This document shows, piece after piece, positions 1 through 7,296 of a DNA stretch of 28,161 nt (position 1 is the stretch's first letter; the number at the start of each line of letters is the position of its first letter). The translations under genes were made by a program, and so were the position numbers. The stretch is from positions 1 to 28,161 of the IMG/VR virus record IMGVR_UViG_3300034375_009985. One strand, given 5' to 3'. The notes under the pieces are model-generated. The model did not search any database, was not told where the DNA came from, and saw nothing but the letters and a program-made list of their open reading frames with translations. The DNA is from a virus.

Positions 1-1308
1 ACGAAGACATTAGATATCTTTACTGAGATAGACAACCCTGGCCCAAATAGAGGAATTATACAGTTCTTAACCCCAGGATCTGCTAAATTTGCATCATACT
101 ATGTACAGGGTGCATCAAATAATAGCACATGGTTTGAACTAGATATAGAATTTATTGATAAAGGTGGATCTGGCACAGGCCTTACTGACGGTAATGAATA
201 TTGGGTAGGACTTAATGTAATTGGTGATGCAGGTCCATCAGGATCTAGTGGTTCTTCAGGAACTAGTGGAACATCAGGTTCTTCAGGATCTAGTGGCTCT
301 TCAGGATCATCAGGATCTTCTGGATCTTCTGGATCATCAGGAATCTCAGGTTCAAGTGGTTCTTCAGGAACTAGTGGAACATCAGGTTCTTCAGGATCTA
401 GTGGCTCTTCAGGATCATCAGGAATCTCAGGTTCAAGTGGTTCATCAGGAACTAGTGGAACATCAGGTTCTTCAGGATCATCAGGCTCTAGTGGTTCCTC
501 AGGATCTAGTGGAACATCAGGAACATCAGGTGCAGGAACATCTGGTTCTTCTGGATCATCAGGAAGTTCTGGTGTATCTGGAGGTAGTGTAGCTAGATTT
601 AATGGGTATGATGATGGTACTTTAAATACAACTAATTTCGCTACCCAAGGTTTAACATCAGATGTTTTTGTTTCGCATACACAATATGGTTTAGACCCTT
701 CAACCAACTCCCTTTATTACGATCATACGAATAATACTTCTGTTATTGAGATTCTGCAAGATGGATATTATATAATTAGCTCTAATGTTAATTACGTTGT
801 TGGAGCATCTAGGTCTGGGATGAGGTCAACAATGCAGCAAAATCTTTATATTAATAATGTTGTTGTAGATTCTTCTAAGTCTGATACTTACTCAAGAGGT
901 AGCTTATATAATGATGAAATTAATACGATATCCACTGGTTATTTTTATTTATCAGCGAATGATCAAGTAAAAATGAGGGTAACATCAGCACGGATGGATA
1001 GTAGCGGTACTGGAACTGTAGCGGTCACTGATGCTGTTATTAATATTGCTCGGATATCAGGAGCAGCAGCTGCTTCTGGTTCTGACGGAGCACAGGGAGC
1101 AGCAGGAGCAGCAGGAGCACAGGGAGCACAAGGAGCATCAGCAGCATCAATACCGTGTGATGGATCGTGTACGGCTACTGAAGGTGGTCCCCCATCATTG
1201 TACATCGGGGCTGATTCTAGCGTTTATCTTGCAGAACCTCATGTGTGGTTCCGAATTGAATGTGAGGAAACAACATATAACATTCCTGGATACAATTGTA
1301 CACCGTAA
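1..1308 (+). CDS. Collagen-like tail fibre / virion appendage protein, 5'-truncated
   Basis: Frame 1 is open from the first base of the window to TAA at 1306-1308 (435 codons), so the true start lies upstream; the ATG at 820 is internal. Residues 1-76 are an ordinary globular segment. About residues 77-197 are perfect Gly-X-Y triplets, almost all GSS, GTS or GIS, with almost no proline. Residues about 200-354 look like a beta-sandwich of the C1q/TNF type (DGYYIISSNVNY near 255, then YLSANDQVKM, ending VINIARIS). A second, different Gly-X-Y run of GAA/GAQ follows at about 360-380, and the C-terminus holds four cysteines. Collagen stalk plus C1q-like head is known from BclA-like and phage fibre proteins. 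I infer a trimeric surface fibre. It lies next to a glycosyltransferase island, and its Ser/Thr triplets are plausible O-glycosylation sites. Function is inferred from composition and fold pattern only. Confidence 0.75.
   Translation, partial: TKTLDIFTEIDNPGPNRGIIQFLTPGSAKFASYYVQGASNNSTWFELDIEFIDKGGSGTGLTDGNEYWVGLNVIGDAGPSGSSGSSGTSGTSGSSGSSGSSGSSGSSGSSGSSGISGSSGSSGTSGTSGSSGSSGSSGSSGISGSSGSSGTSGTSGSSGSSGSSGSSGSSGTSGTSGAGTSGSSGSSGSSGVSGGSVARFNGYDDGTLNTTNFATQGLTSDVFVSHTQYGLDPSTNSLYYDHTNNTSVIEILQDGYYIISSNVNYVVGASRSGMRSTMQQNLYINNVVVDSSKSDTYSRGSLYNDEINTISTGYFYLSANDQVKMRVTSARMDSSGTGTVAVTDAVINIARISGAAAASGSDGAQGAAGAAGAQGAQGASAASIPCDGSCTATEGGPPSLYIGADSSVYLAEPHVWFRIECEETTYNIPGYNCTP
241..591 (+). repeat. 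In-frame Gly-Ser/Thr-Ser triplet repeat tract with larger direct repeats
   Basis: The coding tract is made of 9-nt units of the form GGA/T-TCW-TCW or GGA-ACT/A-AGT/TCA. On top of the 9-nt unit, longer near-identical blocks recur: about 66 nt starting at 250 returns at 358 (offset 108 nt, 12 triplets), and about 67 nt starting at 331 returns at 412 (offset 81 nt, 9 triplets). All offsets are multiples of 9, so copy-number change would keep both the reading frame and the collagen register. Confidence 0.85.
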
Positions 1309-1329
1309 AAAGTGGAATAGATTAATGTT

Positions 1330-1584
1330 ATGAAGGAAGTACCTATTGTAGACATGTCACTTTTACAAATGTGCAAGAATTTTGTTGGCGATAAAGAAAT
1401 TTCGAGAATTGAAATTATCAATAAGGAGGGTATAGTTTTAAATGCATATGATTATTCCAAATCTACGGGTGATCATATTCCAAGTGTGATTTTTTCTATG
1501 TCCGATATTCTAGGTAATTCTAATTCGATGGTTAGTAACCACAATACAACTCAAAAGGTTAATGAATTCCCAGGATTACTTTAA
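1330..1584 (+). CDS. Small hypothetical protein (84 aa)
   Basis: I do not recognise this gene. It lies 21 nt after the fibre gene and ends in TAA. The start at 1330 follows the A+T-rich leader GATTAATGTT with no Shine-Dalgarno motif, as for most genes here. The 84-residue product is soluble, with no membrane segment or signal peptide. Its sequence suggests a small alpha/beta fold: a strand-like stretch ISRIEIINKEGIVL near residues 33-46, a second hydrophobic stretch at SVIFSMSDIL, and a polar Asn/Ser/Thr-rich C-terminus. Its place directly behind a fibre gene would suit a fibre-associated or assembly factor, but that is positional inference only. Confidence 0.55.
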   Translation: MKEVPIVDMSLLQMCKNFVGDKEISRIEIINKEGIVLNAYDYSKSTGDHIPSVIFSMSDILGNSNSMVSNHNTTQKVNEFPGLL

Positions 1585-1601
1585 ATAATTGAAAACCTTT
1601 G

Positions 1602-1661
1602 GATTGTTTGGCGTATAAGAATAAATCATTATTGTAATTCTATATGAAGGTCCAAACAATC
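1602..1661 (+). promoter_or_regulatory. Inverted repeat enclosing the start codon of the oxygenase gene
   Basis: GATTGTTTGG at 1602-1611 is the exact reverse complement of CCAAACAATC at 1652-1661. Inside it, TATAAGAAT (1614-1622) can pair with ATTCTATA (1637-1644) with one bulged A. The ATG at 1644-1646 lies at the base of the inner stem, so a transcript could fold with its start codon partly paired. This is seen in the sequence; a regulatory role is inference, and the outer stem has only four G-C pairs. Confidence 0.35.
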
Positions 1662-2222
1662 ATTATAGACGATTTCTATAAAAATCCCGATGATGTAAGA
1701 TCATTTGCTTTAGCCCAAGAATTTAGTGCTCGTGGGAATTACCCCGGGCAAAGAACGGTATCTTTTTTAGCAGATAACGTAAAGAATTCTATTCAGGATA
1801 TAATTAGACCTTATGGCGGAGAGGTTACTTGGTGGGGTGATGATTCAACTGGGTCGTTTCAATACACGGTCGCTGCTGATAGATCATGGATTCATAGCGA
1901 TGACACAACAGATTGGGCTGGGGTTCTTTATTTAACTCCTGATGCACCCCTTTCTGCAGGTACTGGTCTTTTTAGACACAAAGAAACTGGCCTTAATAGA
2001 TGGAGAAATTCTGAGCATCCTGATGAGGTAGCTAAAGCATCCCCTGTTAATATAGATTCACAAGATATGACCAAATGGGAGATGGTTGATAAAATTGGTA
2101 ATGTTTATAATAGACTTGTGATTTATCGGGGTGATTTATTTCATGTTTCTTTGGACTATTTCGGACAAGATAAAAATGACGGCAGGCTATTCCAGGTTTT
2201 CTTTTTCAATACTGAAAAATAA
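1644..2222 (+). CDS. 2-oxoglutarate/Fe(II)-dependent oxygenase (DUF6445-like)
   Basis: This 192-residue protein resembles the small phage/cyanophage 2OG-Fe(II) oxygenases. The expected metal ligands are visible: H84-x-D86 in the segment WIHSDDTTDWAG, and the distal H167 in GDLFHVS. R181 in NDGRLFQVFFF is placed to bind the 2OG carboxylate. The conserved stretch LYLTPDAPLSAGTGLFRHK (about 95-113) between the ligands is typical of the family. Family members hydroxylate proteins or small molecules using 2OG and O2; the substrate cannot be read from sequence. The neighbouring Ser/Thr collagen repeat has almost no Pro or Lys, so classic collagen hydroxylation is unlikely there. Its stop TAA abuts the ATG of the next gene, indicating translational coupling with the glycosyltransferase operon. 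Confidence 0.8.
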   Translation: MKVQTIIIDDFYKNPDDVRSFALAQEFSARGNYPGQRTVSFLADNVKNSIQDIIRPYGGEVTWWGDDSTGSFQYTVAADRSWIHSDDTTDWAGVLYLTPDAPLSAGTGLFRHKETGLNRWRNSEHPDEVAKASPVNIDSQDMTKWEMVDKIGNVYNRLVIYRGDLFHVSLDYFGQDKNDGRLFQVFFFNTEK

Positions 2223-3521
2223 ATGCTAATCGTTAAAAGACCGACTGCTATTGTTTTTGGTTGGGATAAGCCGAGTGGGAATTATGAATTCGTTACTACA
2301 GTTTATTCTTCGGTTGAAAATAACATGCAGTGGGTGAATTTGATTTCTATTGACATAATTGATGTAGACCATAAGGTACTATCAGATTTAAACATCAAAC
2401 ACACTCCTGATGTTTTCGTTTTTATTGGTAGTAAGTATGATCAAATGCATTCGCATTTTGATAGAATGGTTATCAAATACGATCAAATCCCAGATCCTGA
2501 CACACTTGCTAATGATGTGGTGGTTAAGACAGTAGACGTTCGTACAAACCCACACATTCCTCTTTTCAGTATTTTTACCCCTGCTTTCAAAACGGGAGAG
2601 AGAATATTTAGAACTTATCAAGGAATAGTAGATCAGAGTGAAACAGATTGGGAGTGGGTTGTTGTAGACGATTCGCCTTCAGACCATAACGACTTATGGC
2701 ATGATCTTCAAAAGATAGCTTCCAGGGATTTAAGGGTTAAACCATATAGAATAACACCAAATACCGGGGGGTTTGTAGGAATGGCTAAGAAGAGGGCCTG
2801 CTCTTTGTCTAGCGGTAAATGGTTGGTAGAACTTGACCATGATGACTATTTATTGGATAATTGCTTGGCTAAAATTAAATCTGCTAGTGATAAATTTCCT
2901 GATGCTGGATTCATTTACAGTGACTGTACAGAAATGTTTGAGAATGGGAAATTTATAAGATATGGTAGCAAAGATGAAAAATACGATGGTAATTTCTATG
3001 GTGTTGAAGGCAACAACTTTAACTTTGGGTATTCTGGACACTCTTGGGTTAATATAAAGGGTAAAAGATATCTAACACATCACTATCCCTCTATAAATCC
3101 GATTACTATTAGATTTAATATTTCAATGCCAAATCATGTTAGGGCTTGGAGGTCTGATATTTATAAAAAAATCGGAGGGCATGCTGAAAGCCTACCAATA
3201 GCGGATGATCTAGAATTAATCATTAAAACTTTTCTCGAAACAAGGATAGTCCATATTAAGGATTTGCTATATGTTCAATATAGAAATGGCTACGGGACTG
3301 TTAACTATAACTCTTTCGAAATTAATAGGATTTCTAGGATTTTAAAAGAACAATATAACGAAGCAATACATAACAGGATAATCGAGTTAGGGTTCCATGA
3401 TTGGGAGTGGGACGAAGAAAAGAGAACTAATAGGCACCAAGAGGCTATAATGAATACTGACCTTAGTGATATAAAGTTCTGGGAGGATGAACAGGTTTTG
3501 AATTATGTATATGATGAATAA
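2223..3521 (+). CDS. GT2-family glycosyltransferase (A) with extra N-terminal domain
   Basis: Residues about 112-300 form a GT-A type catalytic domain of family 2. The nucleotide-sugar-binding segment WVVVDDSPSD has its Asp pair at 149-150, and the metal-binding D-x-D is in LVELDHDDYLLD (D205, D207, D208). The acceptor-side acidic motif is probably SLPIADDLELI, near residue 325. The first 110 residues are not part of a standard GT2 domain and I cannot assign them; they contain alternating strand-like segments (TAIVFGW, PDVFVFIGS). No membrane segments are seen, so it would act in the cytoplasm. The start is fixed by the directly preceding stop (TAA-ATG, no gap), and the end overlaps the next glycosyltransferase. 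It probably transfers a hexose-type sugar to a glycan or virion protein; donor and acceptor are unknown. Confidence 0.85.
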   Translation: MLIVKRPTAIVFGWDKPSGNYEFVTTVYSSVENNMQWVNLISIDIIDVDHKVLSDLNIKHTPDVFVFIGSKYDQMHSHFDRMVIKYDQIPDPDTLANDVVVKTVDVRTNPHIPLFSIFTPAFKTGERIFRTYQGIVDQSETDWEWVVVDDSPSDHNDLWHDLQKIASRDLRVKPYRITPNTGGFVGMAKKRACSLSSGKWLVELDHDDYLLDNCLAKIKSASDKFPDAGFIYSDCTEMFENGKFIRYGSKDEKYDGNFYGVEGNNFNFGYSGHSWVNIKGKRYLTHHYPSINPITIRFNISMPNHVRAWRSDIYKKIGGHAESLPIADDLELIIKTFLETRIVHIKDLLYVQYRNGYGTVNYNSFEINRISRILKEQYNEAIHNRIIELGFHDWEWDEEKRTNRHQEAIMNTDLSDIKFWEDEQVLNYVYDE

Positions 3522-4707
3522 GAGGGCTAAAATTTGCATGAATGCCATGGTAGCTAATGAATCCCGTGTTATTCTGAGAATGCTTGAATCTTGCTATCAA
3601 TACATTGATTATTGGGTTATACAAGATAACGGCTCTACTGATGGTACCCAAGATCTTATTAGAAATTTCTTTTCTCAAAAGGGGATACCTGGATACCTGT
3701 ATGAAACTGAATGGCAATATCCTGGATTTAATCGAGATCACACTTTGCAAGAATGTTTAAAAGCTGATCATGGTTGTGATTGGATTTTAAGGATGGATGC
3801 AGATGAACAACTGGCTGTTGATGATAATTTTGATTGGTCTTTGATTAACGACACATCCATTCAAAGTTTTAATATTACCGCTCAGGACCCGGGTGGAATA
3901 TATTATAGAACTTGGCTTTGGAATGCAAAATTGCCATGGTATTTCAAGCACGACAAAAGGCATGAGACAATTTATCTTTCTGGTCACAAAAAAGGGGAGG
4001 GTAATTTTCAGGTAATTAACTTACCCCGTGGGTTTAGACATGTCATTACAAATGACGGTAAAACTTGGGAAGACCCTTTAAAGTTTTTAAATGATGCTCT
4101 TTTACTTGAAGCTGATCAGGTTTGTTCTGGGAAGATAAAAGAGGATGATTACCATCTTTTCTATATTGGTAAAAGTTATGCTGATATTTATCAGAATGGA
4201 AATCTCCCGTTTGGCAAAAATCATGGTGATGAATACGCTAGAAGGACTATATATTACCTTGAACATTATGTGAGAAGGAAATTCCCAGTTTATGATAATG
4301 ACTCACCTCCTACAGTGTTTGATGAGATGTGTTACCTTTCTATAGTTCTTATCGGACAAGCACATAGATTTATAGGAAATCGAGATCTCGCATATAAAAG
4401 GCTTGAACAAGCTGACTGGTATTGTCCGGATAGAAACGAGCACTGGGTTATTTTGGCAGAGATGCTCTTTGAGGACCAAAAATTTCATAGGATGTATGAA
4501 ATAACATCAATGCTCATGAGAGATGATAGGATATGCCCATTTCCTGAATTTCATTTTTTACTCTGGACCTCTTGTTACAAGGATACCTCTGATTATGTAG
4601 AATTTCTGTACAACGAATCGATGAAATTTGTGGAACTAATTGAAACCCGAGCAGATCAAAATAATTTAAAAACTATGGAAGACGCTTACTTTCCTGGTGA
4701 AATTTAG
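3505..4707 (+). CDS. GT2-family glycosyltransferase (B) with TPR-like C-terminus
   Basis: The N-terminal GT-A domain starts at once: ICMNAMVANESRV is the typical opening of SPBc2/WaaE-type GT2 enzymes, followed by VIQDNGSTDGT (residues 38-48) and the D-x-D motif in LRMDADEQL (D98, D100). Residues about 270-400 are helical and contain pairs resembling tetratricopeptide repeats (AHRFIGNRDLAYKRLEQA, then WVILAEMLFEDQKFHRMYEI), common at the C-end of this subgroup. Three in-frame ATGs (3505, 3511, 3514) lie inside the end of the upstream gene. The last two give shorter overlaps of 11 or 8 nt and are at least as likely as 3505. Cytoplasmic, no signal or membrane segment. Being a second GT2 in one operon suggests stepwise building of an oligosaccharide. 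Confidence 0.85.
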   Translation: MYMMNKRAKICMNAMVANESRVILRMLESCYQYIDYWVIQDNGSTDGTQDLIRNFFSQKGIPGYLYETEWQYPGFNRDHTLQECLKADHGCDWILRMDADEQLAVDDNFDWSLINDTSIQSFNITAQDPGGIYYRTWLWNAKLPWYFKHDKRHETIYLSGHKKGEGNFQVINLPRGFRHVITNDGKTWEDPLKFLNDALLLEADQVCSGKIKEDDYHLFYIGKSYADIYQNGNLPFGKNHGDEYARRTIYYLEHYVRRKFPVYDNDSPPTVFDEMCYLSIVLIGQAHRFIGNRDLAYKRLEQADWYCPDRNEHWVILAEMLFEDQKFHRMYEITSMLMRDDRICPFPEFHFLLWTSCYKDTSDYVEFLYNESMKFVELIETRADQNNLKTMEDAYFPGEI

Positions 4708-4717
4708 ATAAAAACAT

Positions 4718-4993
4718 ATGGAAAACAATCAAACAAAAATAACATCTGAGGAGTTGGAAAAAATTAACTCCTTAAGAACCGAAATTTTAGAAAATGTTGA
4801 ATCGATAGGTAGACTGAATATTAGAAAGCATTTTCTGGTAAAAGAACTCGAGCCAATAGAGGCAACTCTGATATCATTGCTTCAAAAGTCAGAAGAACTG
4901 GACACACAGGAGAAGGATGTAATAGATGAGATCATTCAGAAATATGGGGAAGGCCAGTTAAATTTTGAAACTGGTATTTACACTAAAGAATAA
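4718..4993 (+). CDS. Small coiled-coil protein (91 aa)
   Basis: The product is mostly predicted coiled coil: heptad-like Leu/Ile spacing runs from about residue 12 (EELEKINSLRTEILENVES) through about 75. It then ends in GQLNFETGIYTKE, a short strand-and-turn tail. Similar small coiled-coil proteins with a G-x-x-N-x-x-T-G tail are common, unassigned, in T4-like marine phages. It sits 10 nt after one glycosyltransferase and 3 nt before the next, inside the operon. It may be an adaptor or a fibre-trimerising chaperone; that is a guess from shape and position. No catalytic motif is visible. Confidence 0.6.
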   Translation: MENNQTKITSEELEKINSLRTEILENVESIGRLNIRKHFLVKELEPIEATLISLLQKSEELDTQEKDVIDEIIQKYGEGQLNFETGIYTKE

Positions 4994-4996
4994 TAA

Positions 4997-6049
4997 ATGA
5001 AAGAGATTGAGGCTTTAAGAAAAACCAAATATGAATTGGTAAGAACAATCAATTCTATACAAAAAACATTAGATGAAAAAACCGGTGGAAAAAAGAGAAT
5101 TCTTTTCGTTGCTCCACATCTTTCGACTGGAGGAATGCCTCAATACCTGTACAAAAAAATAGAGTCTTTTAACGAAGAAGCTGAAGTTTATTGCATACAA
5201 TATAGCAATACTTCAGAGGAGTACGTGGTACAAAGAAATAGGATAAAGGATAAAATAGGTGCAAAATTCTATTGTTTGGGTAATGACAAAACCGAGATTC
5301 TTGATCTCATTGAGAAGATTTGTCCCGATGTTATACACTTTGATGATTTTGTCGAATTCTTTGTGGATTCCAAAATCATAGAAAAAATATACGAGACTGA
5401 TAGGCCTTATTTTATAGTTGAAACCTGTCATAGTTCGAATATTTCACCGTTGGATAAAATCTATTGCCCAGATAAACTTATTATGGTAAATGAGTGGATG
5501 TGCGACAGATTTGAAGATCTTGGAATACCTGTTGATATCTTAGAATATCCAATTGAGGACTTCCAAAGGCCGGATAGAGAAACTGCATTGACCGAATTAG
5601 GACTTGACCCTGAAAAAAAGCATATAATAAATATTGGGTTATTTACTCCTGGAAAAAACCAGGGTGAATTAATTGAATACGCTAAAAATCTTGTAGACTA
5701 CCCTATTCAATTCCATTTCATTGGAAATACTGCACCAAATTTCCAGGGTTACTGGCATCCTTTGTTAGCTGATCTTCCGGATAATTGTAAGCTTTGGGGT
5801 GAAAGAAATGATACTGATAATTTCTATAAAGCTGCAGATTTATTTGTATTTACCTCTAATTGGGAGTTAAACCCTATTATAATTAAAGAAACACTATCAT
5901 GGAAACTTCCCATTCTTATGAGAAGGCTAGAGCCTTATAAGGATACTTATGATAATAATCCGCTGGTCACATATCTAAGTCCTAGTGGAGTGTTTAGTGA
6001 TACTGATGACAATATCCAAAAAATTAAAGATATACTCGAATTAAAATGA
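4997..6049 (+). CDS. GT4-family (GT-B fold) glycosyltransferase
   Basis: A GT-B retaining glycosyltransferase of the GT4/RfaB type. After a 30-residue coiled-coil-like leader, the N-terminal Rossmann domain opens with ILFVAPHLSTGGMPQYL (35-51), containing the Gly-Gly loop that contacts donor phosphate. The C-terminal donor domain contains NIGLFTPGKNQGELI (K220 in the GT4 basic position), then ADLFVFTSNWELNPIIIKE, giving the canonical E-x7-E pair at E290 and E298. Length 350 is normal for the family. The leader resembles the coiled coil in the gene just upstream, so the two products might interact; that is inference. Its stop overlaps the next start (ATGA at 6046-6049), a sign of translational coupling with the heptosyltransferase. 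Confidence 0.85.
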   Translation: MKEIEALRKTKYELVRTINSIQKTLDEKTGGKKRILFVAPHLSTGGMPQYLYKKIESFNEEAEVYCIQYSNTSEEYVVQRNRIKDKIGAKFYCLGNDKTEILDLIEKICPDVIHFDDFVEFFVDSKIIEKIYETDRPYFIVETCHSSNISPLDKIYCPDKLIMVNEWMCDRFEDLGIPVDILEYPIEDFQRPDRETALTELGLDPEKKHIINIGLFTPGKNQGELIEYAKNLVDYPIQFHFIGNTAPNFQGYWHPLLADLPDNCKLWGERNDTDNFYKAADLFVFTSNWELNPIIIKETLSWKLPILMRRLEPYKDTYDNNPLVTYLSPSGVFSDTDDNIQKIKDILELK

Positions 6050-7227
6050 GAGAAAGAGGGCTAAAGGTTTACGAGAATTTAACAAAATCAAAAACGGTAA
6101 GGTTTAGACATCCGTATACATTTGATTTTACCTTTGATTATGGACCTAAGGTTGACTGTATAGGACCTAGCAATACTCAGCCATGTACTGTAAAATTTAA
6201 GGATTTAAGAACAGGAACCTATGGATATACTGGTGAGACTTCATCGGGTCTGTTCACTAAACTTTTCAGAAAGTGGTTTACTCCTTGGAGACTTGAAGTA
6301 TACGATGGTGAGGAATTAATTTACGAGAGAGATCTTGAAGATGTTATCTCAGAGGAAAAAGTATGTGTAAGTATAGAAAGCAGCTCACTTGGAGACACGC
6401 TAGCATGGATGCCTGTTATAGAAAAATTTAGGAGAAAGTATGACTGCGATCTCTATGTAACTACATTTTGGAATGAGCTTCTTGCTAACTATTATCCTTT
6501 CATAAGGTTTAGATCACCCGGGTCAAGAGAGATCAATACAAAAGTTATATTTGGTGTGGGGTGGTATGACGAGGATGACCGCGATAGACATAGGAGGGAT
6601 CCGAGATCCATTTCATTACAACAGGTTGCTGGTGATATTTTGGGAATAGAAATTGACGGGGATATACTAAATGATACTGTCCCATCTACAATCCAAAACT
6701 CGACACCTACAATTGAAGGAAAATATGTTTGTTTGGCAATGGATTCTACTGCTAATGCTAAACACTGGCACTATGAGGGCGGCTGGCAGAAGATTACTGA
6801 TTATTTAAATTCAATAGGTTATAAGGTTGTTGTTGTACAAAAGCAGGGAACAAATTTAAATGGAGTGATTGACAAAACTGGAGATATTGATATTTTGCAA
6901 AGAGCCATTGACATTTATCACTCCGCTTTCTTTATTGGAATAGGGTCTGGTCTAAGCTGGCTTGCTTGGTCACTACACAAGCCAGTTGTAATGATATCTG
7001 GTTTTTCGGATCCCAGATGTGAATTTTCTACTAAAAACTATAGAATCATAAACCGCGATGTCTGCCATGGTTGCTTTAGCGACCCATCTATTAAATTTGA
7101 TAAAGGTGATTGGAATTGGTGTCCAAGGCTAAAGGACACAGAAAGGATGTTTGAGTGTACAAAAACAATTACCCCTGAGATTGTACAAAGTCATATCAAC
7201 GATCTGATAAAAGATCACCTATCTTAA
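6046..7227 (+). CDS. TibC/Aah-type O-heptosyltransferase homologue (autotransporter heptosyltransferase family)
   Basis: Strong family signature. A catalytic-region SSLGDTLAWMP (113-123) puts an Asp at D117. The donor-binding segment KHWHYEGGWQKI starts at K239. GVIDKTGD (273-280) precedes FFIGIGSGLSWLAWSLHKPV (295-314), the most conserved block. The C-terminal iron site has four Cys at C340, C343, C359 and C371 (VCHGC, NWC, FEC). Known members (TibC, Aah, BAHTCr) are iron-containing ring-shaped enzymes that add ADP-heptose-derived heptose to Ser residues of autotransporter adhesins. The N-terminal about 100 residues form the beta-rich domain used for subunit contacts in that family. Its length (393 aa) matches TibC (about 400). 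No autotransporter is encoded here; the nearest Ser-rich surface protein is the fibre at 1-1308, so a virion substrate is my inference. It ends the operon. Confidence 0.88.
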   Translation: MRERGLKVYENLTKSKTVRFRHPYTFDFTFDYGPKVDCIGPSNTQPCTVKFKDLRTGTYGYTGETSSGLFTKLFRKWFTPWRLEVYDGEELIYERDLEDVISEEKVCVSIESSSLGDTLAWMPVIEKFRRKYDCDLYVTTFWNELLANYYPFIRFRSPGSREINTKVIFGVGWYDEDDRDRHRRDPRSISLQQVAGDILGIEIDGDILNDTVPSTIQNSTPTIEGKYVCLAMDSTANAKHWHYEGGWQKITDYLNSIGYKVVVVQKQGTNLNGVIDKTGDIDILQRAIDIYHSAFFIGIGSGLSWLAWSLHKPVVMISGFSDPRCEFSTKNYRIINRDVCHGCFSDPSIKFDKGDWNWCPRLKDTERMFECTKTITPEIVQSHINDLIKDHLS

Positions 7228-7244
7228 CCTCTTTTATTTCTACA

Positions 7245-7253
7245 GATATATAA
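7245..7253 (+). promoter_or_regulatory. GATATATAA box, candidate phage late promoter
   Basis: GATATATAA lies in the 69-nt gap after the glycosyltransferase operon, 43 nt before the ATG of the gp14-like structural gene. The same box precedes other structural genes in this window. A 6-bp hairpin (ACAGAC at 7258-7263, GTCTGT at 7272-7277) follows in the leader. Confidence 0.4.
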
Positions 7254-7296
7254 GGATACAGACCGAGCTTTGTCTGTTAATAATATCTTGTAGATA

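Noticed and set aside
241-591. CRISPR-like or minisatellite array
   Set aside because: Repeats are 9-nt coding units in one frame with no unique spacers; they encode Gly-X-Y triplets.
221-592. Plus-strand frame 2 open across the repeat (Gln/Val/Leu/His-rich)
   Set aside because: Shadow of the repetitive fibre tract with periodic nonsense composition.
99-707. 202-residue minus-strand frame rich in Pro-Asp-Glu
   Set aside because: It is the mirror of the GSS/GTS repeat: a 9-nt periodic coding tract keeps several frames open. No leader, and the + strand frame is continuous across it.
820-1308. Independent 162-residue gene starting at ATG 820
   Set aside because: The same frame is open from base 1 and the ATG falls inside the beta-sandwich domain, so it is an internal Met of the fibre.
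7258-7277. Hairpin ACAGAC/GTCTGT as a terminator of the glycosyltransferase operon
   Set aside because: Only 6 bp, no T run, and it lies after the promoter box, so it is more likely part of the next leader.
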